Shown here: positions 7,331 to 14,339 of the stretch, piece after piece | Position numbering within the stretch: the first letter of the stretch is position 1 | Layout: each line of letters begins with the position of its first letter | Assembly: GCA_020722305.1 (NCBI GenBank) | Contig: DYLB01000039.1 | Location: 1 to 14,339 of the forward strand | Reading direction: 5' to 3' | DNA from: Anaerolinea thermophila | GTDB taxonomy: Bacteria; Chloroflexota; Anaerolineae; Anaerolineales; Villigracilaceae | DNA: 14,339 bases | Notes under the pieces: model-generated | What the model was told of the DNA's origin: nothing | The model's database searches: none | Seen by the model: the letters and a program-made list of their open reading frames with translations, nothing else | Position numbers and translations under genes: made by a program

Positions 7331-9419
7331 ACTTCCACTCAAACCCTGGCGCTGGGGATTGGGGATCGGGGCGGTTCTCTCCGCCCTGGCGATTTACGAT
7401 CTGGTGCGCGTGCTCGATCACATCGGGATTTCCCTCTTCCGCTCGAACTGGACCCTGATCCTGCTCGCCATGTCCTTGACCCTGGCCGCGCTCCTCGGCC
7501 TGTTCGCCGCGGCCTGGCATCCGGCGGGGAAAAAGCTGATCGAAAGCCTCAGCCGGCCCCGGGTCCACGCCCCGCCCGGACGGGTGATCGGCTGGCTGGC
7601 CTTCCTGGCCATCATCCCGGCCTACACCTGGATCACGATGGCCTCGCCCGCCCGCTGGCAATTCATCACTAACCCCGCCAGCGGGTATTACGTGGCCGGT
7701 TGGGAGAAGGGCGAGTACATCGTCATTGAGGCGGCCAGCGGCCTGCGGACGATCGGCTCGGTCGGCTCGTCGTTCCCCAACCCGTGGCTGCACCTGTGGC
7801 TGTTTGCCGTGCTGGCCGTGCTGGCCGCCTGGGTCGTCAAAACGGTTTCGCCGTCCACCCCATTCCTGCGCGGGCTGATGCTGGCTGTGCTGGCCCAGGC
7901 GCTGATCTACAAGCTGGCGCTCTACATCCCCGAGGTCAACGCCTTCCCGTTCTCGCTGGGATGGTCGGAAGCCAGCCGTTATTATTACGCTTCACTCTTC
8001 GCCTCCGGGAAGCTCTATGGGCAGGAGGTGGCGCTCTCGATGTACCACCCGACCCGCTACCTGCTGCTCTCGCTGCCCTTCCTGGCCGGGGATTTCAGCC
8101 TGGCCTTCCACCGTTTCTGGCAGGTTTTCCTGTGGGTCAGCCTGACCGGGGTGAGCAGTTTCGCCCTGGCCCGCCGCCTGCGCCTGGCCGACCGCTGGGT
8201 CTTGCTGATCTTTGCGCTGTGGGCATTTTTCTTTTACCTGCAAGGGGCAGTGTACTATCACTTGCAGGTCATGGTGATTTTGGTTTTGGCCGGTTTTTCA
8301 GCCGATAAACCGGCCCGCACGTTTGTTTTTGTGCTGCTGGCTTCGCTCTGGGCGGGAATCAGCCGGGTCAACTGGTTCCCGGTGCCGGCCATGATTGCGG
8401 GGCTGCTCTACTTCCTCGAGAAACCGGTCTCCGGCTCGAATTGGCTCAAGTACCTGGCCTGGCCGGTGACCTGGTTCGTCAGCGGGATCGGCTTTGCGCT
8501 CCTTGCACAGGGCGCCTACATCGCCCTTTCCAGCAACCAGGACATCCGCGCCTTCGGCTCCAGCTTCACGTCCGATTTGCTGTGGTACCGCCTGTTACCC
8601 AGCCCGTCTTACCCGGCGGGAGTGATCCCCTCGGTGCTGTGGGTGGCTGTTCCGGGATTGCTGGCCCTGTTCTGGCTGCTGCACGGGCAATCCCGCCGGG
8701 TTCACCCGCTGCGCTGGCTGGGGATCGCTGGCTACATTCTGGTCCTGCTGGCAGGCGGGCTGGTGGTCAGCACCAAGATCGGCGGCGGCGGCGACCTGCA
8801 CAACATGGACGCCTTTCTGGTCGTCTTTTTGGTCTTTCTCGCTTACGCCTTCTTCGGGCAGATCCGCCCCGAAAGCGGCTCCTGGCAATTGCGGCTCCCG
8901 CCCTGGCCAGTGAGCGCCCTGGGATTGCTGGTCCCGCTCATGTTCGTGATTTTCCGCGTCCAGACGATCGAGCCGCTCGATTTCGAGACGGCCGCGAACG
9001 AACTGGCCGTCATCCGCAGGATGGCCGTCAACCGGGCCAAAAGAGGCGAGGTACTGTTCATCACCCAGCGTCATTTGCTGACCTTCGGCGAGGTCGAAAT
9101 CCCGCTCGCCCCCGAATACGAACTACTGACCCTGATGGAAATGTCCATCTCCAATAACGAACCCTATCTCGAAAAATTCCACGCCGACCTGGAAAGCCAC
9201 CGCTTCAAGATGATCGTGGCCGACAAGCAATTCCCGGTCATCAAAGACCGAAGCGCTTCCTTCTCCGAAGAAAACAACGCCTGGGTGCGTCAAGTGAGCA
9301 TCCCGTTGTTGTGCGATTACGAGCCGCTGGCCACCTTCGACGAAATCAACGTTCAGGTCTTCGTGCCGCGCCAGAAACGGATCTGTCCGCAGCCGATCGA
9401 ATCGCAACCGATTGAATAA
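7317..9419 (+). CDS. Large GT-C-like membrane protein, paralogue A
   Basis: 700 aa; I do not recognise a named family. TTG 7317 is the best start: GAGGG lies 8 nt upstream, it overlaps the preceding gene by 14 nt, and the first in-frame ATG comes only at residue 52. About twelve hydrophobic helices cover residues 13-545. Conserved with the protein encoded at 11275-13296 are GWSEASRYY (215-223), SRVNWFPVP (349-357), KIGGGGDLHNMDA (487-499), and a soluble C-terminal domain (about 575-690) with TQRHLLTFGE (583-592), ENNAWVRQ (652-659) and LCDYEP (665-670). Glu217 in the outer loop could be a catalytic acid of a GT-C enzyme, but this is inference. Unlike its paralogue it has a roughly 50-residue polar loop (about 108-157) near the N terminus. 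Likely role: glycan transfer or polymerisation outside the cytoplasm. Confidence 0.85.
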   Translation: MTSPELPLKPWRWGLGIGAVLSALAIYDLVRVLDHIGISLFRSNWTLILLAMSLTLAALLGLFAAAWHPAGKKLIESLSRPRVHAPPGRVIGWLAFLAIIPAYTWITMASPARWQFITNPASGYYVAGWEKGEYIVIEAASGLRTIGSVGSSFPNPWLHLWLFAVLAVLAAWVVKTVSPSTPFLRGLMLAVLAQALIYKLALYIPEVNAFPFSLGWSEASRYYYASLFASGKLYGQEVALSMYHPTRYLLLSLPFLAGDFSLAFHRFWQVFLWVSLTGVSSFALARRLRLADRWVLLIFALWAFFFYLQGAVYYHLQVMVILVLAGFSADKPARTFVFVLLASLWAGISRVNWFPVPAMIAGLLYFLEKPVSGSNWLKYLAWPVTWFVSGIGFALLAQGAYIALSSNQDIRAFGSSFTSDLLWYRLLPSPSYPAGVIPSVLWVAVPGLLALFWLLHGQSRRVHPLRWLGIAGYILVLLAGGLVVSTKIGGGGDLHNMDAFLVVFLVFLAYAFFGQIRPESGSWQLRLPPWPVSALGLLVPLMFVIFRVQTIEPLDFETAANELAVIRRMAVNRAKRGEVLFITQRHLLTFGEVEIPLAPEYELLTLMEMSISNNEPYLEKFHADLESHRFKMIVADKQFPVIKDRSASFSEENNAWVRQVSIPLLCDYEPLATFDEINVQVFVPRQKRICPQPIESQPIE

Positions 9420-9431
9420 GGAACCCCGCGC

Positions 9432-10142
9432 ATGAGACAAATGCAATTCGGTGAATATGCCGATAAAGGCAATTACCACCTCCAACTGGACCCCAACTGG
9501 CCGTACCTGCCGGTCTACCTGGCAAAAATGGATTTCGTGCGCCGTTTCCTCGATAGCGTTCCCCCGGACAAGAAACTGGTGGACCTGGGCTGCGGCGAAG
9601 GCATCCTGGTGAGGGAGTATCGGGAAAAAGGGCTGAACATCCTCGGCCTGGACGCCAACTATTCATCCGAGTACGTCCAGCAAGGGAACCTGCTTGCCAC
9701 CGGCTTCCCCGAGGCGGCCTTCGACATGCTGCTCTGTCTCGACGTTATCGAACATTTGACTTTCGCCGAGCAGAACGCGGCGGTGCAGGAGTTCGCACGC
9801 CTGCTGCCGCCCGGCGGGACACTGCTTTTGAGCGTACCCAACCTGGCCCACCTGGCCTCCCGGCTTTCGTTCTTCGTGCGCGGTGAATTCGTCCGCACCT
9901 CCACCCCTGAGCGGCATCTGGGCGACCGGCCCGGCAAGGAATATGCCCGGATGCTCGAACCCTATTTCAAGGTCAAGCGGGTCAAAGGCATTTTCCCGAC
10001 TTTCCCGCTCATCTCTCTCGTCACCTACTACTGGCCTTCGAAATCCATCCCCCTCCACCGGCTCTATAACCGCTTGCTGGCCTATCCGCCTTTCTGCTTC
10101 CTGAACATTTTCGAGTGCGAACGCCTCGCCGATCCGGTATGA
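9432..10142 (+). CDS. Class I SAM-dependent methyltransferase
   Basis: 236-aa cytoplasmic-type protein. Motif I is VDLGCGEG (50-57), the acidic strand-2 end is LGLDAN (71-76), the motif II region is CLDVIEHL (102-109), and LPPGGTLLLSVPN (125-137) matches the Methyltransf_11/UbiG-like fold. The C-terminal 90 residues are hydrophobic and basic (LISLVTYYWPSK), suggesting contact with the membrane or with a lipid-linked glycan. The start has AAGGAA about 8 nt upstream and lies 12 nt after the preceding stop. The stop overlaps the GT4 start as ATGA. Members in such loci methylate sugar hydroxyls or cap polymer chains; the substrate here is not known. Motif evidence for the enzyme class is strong. 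Confidence 0.9.
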   Translation: MRQMQFGEYADKGNYHLQLDPNWPYLPVYLAKMDFVRRFLDSVPPDKKLVDLGCGEGILVREYREKGLNILGLDANYSSEYVQQGNLLATGFPEAAFDMLLCLDVIEHLTFAEQNAAVQEFARLLPPGGTLLLSVPNLAHLASRLSFFVRGEFVRTSTPERHLGDRPGKEYARMLEPYFKVKRVKGIFPTFPLISLVTYYWPSKSIPLHRLYNRLLAYPPFCFLNIFECERLADPV

Positions 10143-11278
10143 AAATCCTCGTCGTCGTCCATGAATACCCGCCAGTCGGTGGCGGAGGCGGGCAGGTCGC
10201 CAAGGATATTTGCGCCGGGCTGGCCCAACGCGGCCACGCCGTAACTTTGTTGACCGCCCACTACAACGAATTGCCGCGTGAGGAAATTCAGGATGGAGTG
10301 CGCCTGGTGCGCCTCCCCTCCCTGCGGACGGAACCCTACCGGGCCGGGTTCATCACGATGGGCGCTTTCGTTCTCGCGGGACTGTGGCATGGCCGCCGTT
10401 TGATCCGCGAATTCCAGCCGGACGTGATCCACGCCCACTTTGCCGTCCCGGCGGGGCCGGTAGCCTGGGTGCTTTCGCGCTTGACCGGCATCCCTTACGT
10501 GCTGACCGCTCACCTTGGCGATGTACCCGGCGGCACCCCCGAAAAAACTGATGGCTGGTTCCATTGGGTCTACCCGTTCACCCATGCCATTTGGCGCAGG
10601 GCGGCCCAGGTGGTGGCCGTCAGCGATTTCACCCGCAGCCTGGCCCGCAAACACTACCCGGTGGATGTGCAGGTCATCCCCAACGGCGTGGACCTGGCCG
10701 CGCTCCCATGCAACCGGGGCGAGGCCGGGAACCCGCCGCGCATCCTCTTCGCCGGGCGCTTCATGCAGCAGAAAAACCCCTTGCGCCTGGTCGAAGTCCT
10801 GGCCCGGCTGAAACACCTCGACTGGACCTGCGTCATGGTGGGCGACGGCCCGCTGCGGGGCGGGGTGGAGACCGCCATAGCGGAAGCCGGCCTGGCGTCC
10901 CGGTTTACGCTGACGGGCTGGATCACGCCCCCGGAAGTGCTGGACTGGTTCGACCAGTCCGACATCCTGTTCATGCCCTCCCGTTCCGAGGGGCTGCCGG
11001 TGGTTGGCGTCCAGGCGATTGCCAAGGGGCTGGCCGTCGTCTGCTCACGGACCGGCGGCTTCCTGGACATCGTCACTGACGCGGTGAACGGCTACCTGCT
11101 CGACCCGGACGACATTTCCGGGTTCGCCGAGGCTCTGGCCCGCCTGCTGACCGACGGGGCGCGTTTGCGCGATTTCCAGCAGGCGAGTAGGATTCAGGCG
11201 CGCAAGTTCGACCTGCCGCTGATCGTGCGGCAATATGAAGAAGTTTTCGAAAAGGTTGTAAAAGGTTCAAAGCCGTGA
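10139..11278 (+). CDS. GT4 family glycosyltransferase (GT-B fold)
   Basis: 379 aa; retaining glycosyltransferase that adds a sugar from a nucleotide donor in the cytoplasm, probably to a lipid-linked chain. N-terminal glycine loop HEYPPVGGGGGQVA (8-21), HAHFAVPAG (98-106), VSDFTRSLA (161-169), IPNGVD (180-185), FAGRFMQQKNPLRL (204-217, with R207 and K212 as likely donor-phosphate contacts), GDGPLR (235-240). The usual E-x7-E motif reads E284-x7-Q292 (EGLPVVGVQ), so the second Glu is replaced. ATG 10139 overlaps the methyltransferase stop as ATGA and is preferred to an in-frame ATG at 10115, which would add eight poorly fitting residues. The stop overlaps the next GTG start (GTGA). These overlaps show it is part of the operon. 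Sugar and acceptor unknown. Confidence 0.92.
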   Translation: MKILVVVHEYPPVGGGGGQVAKDICAGLAQRGHAVTLLTAHYNELPREEIQDGVRLVRLPSLRTEPYRAGFITMGAFVLAGLWHGRRLIREFQPDVIHAHFAVPAGPVAWVLSRLTGIPYVLTAHLGDVPGGTPEKTDGWFHWVYPFTHAIWRRAAQVVAVSDFTRSLARKHYPVDVQVIPNGVDLAALPCNRGEAGNPPRILFAGRFMQQKNPLRLVEVLARLKHLDWTCVMVGDGPLRGGVETAIAEAGLASRFTLTGWITPPEVLDWFDQSDILFMPSRSEGLPVVGVQAIAKGLAVVCSRTGGFLDIVTDAVNGYLLDPDDISGFAEALARLLTDGARLRDFQQASRIQARKFDLPLIVRQYEEVFEKVVKGSKP

Positions 11279-13296
11279 AAGGACCTGCCCGTCTGGCATT
11301 CTGGCGGATCATCCTGGCCCTGACCGCCCTCTCGCTGGGAGGGTTTGGTCTGGCGGTGCGCCGGCTGATGCTCTCGCTGGGAATTCCGCCCTCGTACCCG
11401 AAGGGCCTGGCTTTGCTGGCAGGGTTGGCTGTTGCCCTGCTCGTCACCCTGGCCTTGCTGGCCCTGACCTGGACGCCCGCATCCGAACGCCTGCTGCGCG
11501 CCCTGACCTTCGCCGAGCGGCTGGAGGGCAAAGCCTGGCGCATGGCTGGCTGGATCGCTTTCGTGCTGGTGCTGCCGCTGTTCACACTCCTGATCATGCA
11601 CCCCTACGCCGGGGGCCTGATCGGTTTCAATTTGTGGCTGCGCTGGGGTTTTTTCTGGGGCGCTTCGCTGCTCCTGCTGGTCGCATTCAAGACAGCCAAC
11701 AAGAACGTGGAATGGGAATTGGCGCTGGTAATCGTTGTGATCATCCACGCCATTTTTTACCGGCTGGCCTTTTTCATCCCGCAAATCAATAATTTTCCCT
11801 TTGTGCCTGGCTGGTCGGAATCCAGCCGTTTCTACGACGCCTCCCTGTTCTTCGCCCAACGACTCTATGGCATAAACGTGCCGCTCTCGGTGCTGCATCC
11901 CAGCCTGCATTTGTTGTATGCCGTGCCGTTTGCCATTCCCGGCGCGCCAATCGTCGTCCACCGCCTGTGGCAGATGGGATTGTTTCTCGGCCTGACGGTT
12001 GCGGCCGGCGCGCTTTTCGTGCGCCGCCTGCGGATCGAACCGCGCGGCCTGCGCTGGCTGGTTTTCGGCTGGGCGTTCCTGTTCATCCTGCAAGGGCCGG
12101 TTTACACCCACCTGCTCGTGCCGGTCCTGCTGGTCCTTTGGGGCTACGATAACGACAATCCCCGCCGCACCCTGTGCTTCGTGCTGCTGGCCTCGATCTG
12201 GGCCGGGTTGAGCCGGATCAACTGGTTCCCGGTGCCAGGGCTGCTGGCCGCGGCGCTTTACCTGCTCGAAACGCCGCGCCGGGCTTACCACAAAACCGTG
12301 CTTTACCTGTCCAGGCCGTTCAACTATTTTTCGTTCGGCACATTGCTCGCTTTTGCCGGTCAGTGGCTTTACATCCTGGCTTCGGGCAACAGCGAGACGG
12401 CCCAGTTCTATTCCAGCCTGTCGTCGCCGCTGTTGTGGGAGCGGCTGCTGCCAAACGCCACCTTCTGGCTGGGCGTTCTGCCCGGCACGCTGATTTTATC
12501 GCTGCCGCTGTGGGGCACCCTTTATTCTAGTTTGCGTAAAGTTGAGCTAAATCCGCTCCGCCTGGCGGGGATCCTGGCCGCGCTGGCCGTGCTCTTCCTC
12601 GGCGGGATCCTCGTCAGCCTGAAGATCGGCGGCGGCGGAGACCTGCACAACCTGGACGCCTACATCGTGCTGCTGATGCTCGTCGCCGGGTATGCGGTTT
12701 TTGGACGGATTGCTCCCGATCAAAAAATCCAAAGTCAGGAAACTTTAGAGTCCGAAAATGGTGGAGTGCAAAGTCTCCCGACTTTGCAGCATTTCCCCTG
12801 GGCCTGGGTGCTGCTGTCGGCCTTGATCCCGGCCTGGTTCGCCTTGCAGCAGGTCGGGGGTCCGGTGGGAGGCGTGGACCTGGGCGCGGCCCAAACCGCT
12901 TTGGCGGAGATCCGCCAGCAGGCCGAGGCAGCCGCCGCCAACGGCGATCCGGTCCTGTTCATCTCGCAGCGCCACCTGCTGGCCTTCGGTGAGATTGACG
13001 TCCCCCTCGTCCCCGAATATGAAAAAGACTTCCTGATCGAAATGGTCATGTCGGGCAACGTCGAATACCTGGGGCAGTTTTACGACGACCTGTACCACCG
13101 CCGCTTTGGGCTGATCGTGGTCGAGCCGCAGGTGTTCAATCTCGTCGGCGACAATGCCCACTTTGGCCCCGAAAACAACGCCTGGGTGCGCAAAATCACC
13201 CGACCGATCCTGTGCGATTACGAGCCGGTGGCGACCTACCCCGAATACAACCTGCAATTGCTGGCCCCGCGTACCGGGCCGCAGGAGTGCCCATAG
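11275..13296 (+). CDS. Large GT-C-like membrane protein, paralogue B
   Basis: 673 aa, starting at GTG 11275 (AAAGG 9 nt upstream, GTGA overlap with the GT4 stop). It is a diverged copy of the 700-aa protein encoded at 7317-9419: GWSESSRFYDASLF (179-192), SRINWFPVP (313-321), KIGGGGDLHNLDA (450-462), SQRHLLAFGE (564-573), ENNAWVRK (633-640) and LCDYEP (646-651) are shared in the same order. Over about 107 residues of the C-terminal domain my hand alignment gives roughly half identical. About twelve membrane helices precede the soluble C-terminal domain. It lacks the long N-terminal loop of its paralogue but carries about 16 extra residues near 483-504, encoded by a palindromic A+T-richer stretch. 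E182 is the candidate acidic residue. Function unassigned; GT-C-type transferase or polymer-handling protein is inferred from layout and neighbours. Confidence 0.85.
   Translation: MKGPARLAFWRIILALTALSLGGFGLAVRRLMLSLGIPPSYPKGLALLAGLAVALLVTLALLALTWTPASERLLRALTFAERLEGKAWRMAGWIAFVLVLPLFTLLIMHPYAGGLIGFNLWLRWGFFWGASLLLLVAFKTANKNVEWELALVIVVIIHAIFYRLAFFIPQINNFPFVPGWSESSRFYDASLFFAQRLYGINVPLSVLHPSLHLLYAVPFAIPGAPIVVHRLWQMGLFLGLTVAAGALFVRRLRIEPRGLRWLVFGWAFLFILQGPVYTHLLVPVLLVLWGYDNDNPRRTLCFVLLASIWAGLSRINWFPVPGLLAAALYLLETPRRAYHKTVLYLSRPFNYFSFGTLLAFAGQWLYILASGNSETAQFYSSLSSPLLWERLLPNATFWLGVLPGTLILSLPLWGTLYSSLRKVELNPLRLAGILAALAVLFLGGILVSLKIGGGGDLHNLDAYIVLLMLVAGYAVFGRIAPDQKIQSQETLESENGGVQSLPTLQHFPWAWVLLSALIPAWFALQQVGGPVGGVDLGAAQTALAEIRQQAEAAAANGDPVLFISQRHLLAFGEIDVPLVPEYEKDFLIEMVMSGNVEYLGQFYDDLYHRRFGLIVVEPQVFNLVGDNAHFGPENNAWVRKITRPILCDYEPVATYPEYNLQLLAPRTGPQECP
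12729..12788. repeat. Two-hairpin palindromic element inside paralogue B coding sequence
   Basis: Hairpin 1: arms 12729-12735 and 12742-12748 (core AAAGT/ACTTT, one mismatch). Hairpin 2: arms TGCAAAGTC (12767-12775) and GACTTTGCA (12780-12788), perfect 9 bp with loop TCCC. CAAAGTC occurs as a direct repeat in both left arms. The stretch is more A+T-rich than the surrounding gene and keeps the reading frame, encoding a polar linker absent from the paralogue. It resembles a small interspersed palindromic repeat. Confidence 0.6.
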
Positions 13297-14339
13297 ATGG
13301 ATTTGGACCTCGGCATTTTGGCTCTGATCGGTAATATTTTTCTCTGGGCCGCGAGCGGTTGGCTGCTGGCCCGGCGGGTCTTCCGCCTGAAAGGCCGCGA
13401 ACGCCTGCTGGTCGGGTTTGCAATTGGCCTGGTGACGCAAAACTTCCTCGCCAACCTGCTGGCCCAGGCGGTGGACTTCCCCAGCGCGGTCTGGATCGCC
13501 TCCACCCTGATGGCCTTCGTCAGCCTGGTCTGGGCCAGACCGGACGACTGGCGGGAGCTGCTGGCAGAATTGAAACCGGCCCTGCCGCAATTTGTGATCC
13601 TGCTGGCGCTGACCAGCCTTTTCATGCTGACCGGGCGCGGGCTGGCCCTCTTCGACGATTACCAGAACCTGCCGGTGACGTCGCTCCTGGCGACGGGCGA
13701 AATCCCGCCCCGCTTCGCCCTGGACCCGGGCCTGCGATTCGGTTACCACTATTTTCTCCTGCTCGAGGCGGCCCAATTCGTCCGCATCGGACAGATTTAC
13801 CCGTGGAACGCGCTCGACCTGGTCCGCAGCCTGGCCCTGGCGCTGACGATGGTCCTGGCCGGGTTGTGGGCCTGGCGGCTGACCCGCAGCCGGGCCGCGG
13901 CCGTTCTGACCGGCTTCTTCGTCGCCTTCGCCGGGGGGACGCGTTGGCTGCTGCTCCTGCTGCCGAAAAGCCTGCTCGAAAAAATCTCGGAACAGGTGAC
14001 ATTGATGGGCAGCGGCGTCCAGACCGCCCCCACGCTTTTCGAGGCGCTGACCCGTCCCTGGGTGCTCGAAGGCGCGGGACCGTTCCCGTACCCGTTCGCC
14101 TTCGTCAACGGGGTCAACCCCCCGCTGGTGATGGCCCTGGGCGGCTTCGGGGCGCTGCCGGTGCTGTTACTGGTCCTCCTGCTGCTGACCGGTTCGCGCT
14201 GGAAGCACTGGGCCGGGGGAATCCTGGTCACGATCCTTTTTGCCGCGCTGGCCTTGACCAACGAAGTCCTGTTTGGGCTGCTGGCCGGCGGGGCGTTGAT
14301 CGTGCTGATCGTTTCACTGGTCGTCCGGCGCAGGTGGGC
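13297..14339 (+). CDS. Multi-pass membrane protein, GT-C-like, 3' partial
   Basis: Open from ATG 13297 to the end of the window (347 complete codons, no stop). AGGAG at 13283-13287 lies 9 nt upstream, and the start codon directly follows the TAG of the preceding gene. About eight hydrophobic helices so far. An outer-loop candidate is LALFDDYQNLPVTSLLATGE (116-135), with adjacent D120-D121, followed by FGYHYFLLLEA (148-158); a loop with acids followed by an aromatic motif is seen in large GT-C-type membrane proteins, but I cannot name the family. TNE at 321-323 near a helix end is also notable. It is not similar to the 700/673-aa pair by eye. Last visible gene of the glycan operon; the rest lies outside the window. 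Confidence 0.8.
   Translation, partial: MDLDLGILALIGNIFLWAASGWLLARRVFRLKGRERLLVGFAIGLVTQNFLANLLAQAVDFPSAVWIASTLMAFVSLVWARPDDWRELLAELKPALPQFVILLALTSLFMLTGRGLALFDDYQNLPVTSLLATGEIPPRFALDPGLRFGYHYFLLLEAAQFVRIGQIYPWNALDLVRSLALALTMVLAGLWAWRLTRSRAAAVLTGFFVAFAGGTRWLLLLLPKSLLEKISEQVTLMGSGVQTAPTLFEALTRPWVLEGAGPFPYPFAFVNGVNPPLVMALGGFGALPVLLLVLLLLTGSRWKHWAGGILVTILFAALALTNEVLFGLLAGGALIVLIVSLVVRRRW

Noticed and set aside
11194..12291. Minus-strand open frame of 365 codons
   Set aside because: Opposite the GT4 end and paralogue B, both with strong motif evidence; composition typical of a shadow frame.
1..14339. CRISPR array, tRNA, rRNA, insertion sequence
   Set aside because: No regularly spaced repeats, no cloverleaf-like sequence, and no transposase motif or long terminal inverted repeats seen; gaps between genes are under about 90 nt.

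Overview
The window is about 60% G+C. Every real gene I can support is on the + strand, tightly packed, and most encode multi-pass membrane proteins or glycosyltransferases. The gene style (large GT-C-like membrane proteins, lipid-linked-sugar GT2, PF03706 protein, short-form Gmd, TATAAT boxes, likely leaderless start) fits an Anaerolineae-like Chloroflexota genome. That placement is inference: there is no rRNA or other marker gene here.

Region by region: (1) 1-1563 is the 3' part of a GT39/GT-C-like membrane protein whose start lies upstream of the window. (2) 1564-2590 is a self-contained gmd (GDP-mannose 4,6-dehydratase) unit with a TATAAT box overlapping a 7-bp dyad and a strong AGGAGG ribosome site. 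(3) 2591-3460 is a lower-G+C cassette: an imperfect 17+17 inverted repeat, a TATAAT box so close to the ATG that the mRNA is probably leaderless, a minimal nucleotidyltransferase (MNT) gene, an overlapping HEPN gene broken by one extra base in a run of eight A, and a rho-independent terminator. It looks like an HEPN/MNT toxin-antitoxin pair that inserted between two glycan loci and whose toxin is frameshifted. (4) 3481-14339 is a probable eight-gene operon: GT-C membrane protein, GT2 polyprenyl-phosphate sugar synthase type, PF03706 membrane protein, 700-aa membrane protein, SAM methyltransferase, GT4 glycosyltransferase, 673-aa membrane protein (paralogue of the 700-aa one), and a further membrane protein cut by the window end. 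From 5410 onwards gene spacing runs from a 14-nt overlap to a 12-nt gap.

How the genes fit together: Gmd supplies GDP-4-keto-6-deoxymannose. The GT2 enzyme would load a sugar onto a polyprenyl phosphate, GT-C proteins would transfer such sugars on the outer face of the membrane, and GT4 and methyltransferase would build or modify the glycan on the inner face. The locus therefore most likely makes a cell-surface glycan or glycoconjugate. The most unusual items are the interleaved pair of uncharacterised paralogous membrane proteins with conserved GWSExSR, KIGGGGDLHN and ENNAWVR / LCDYEP motifs, an in-frame palindromic insertion inside one of them, and the frameshifted HEPN toxin.
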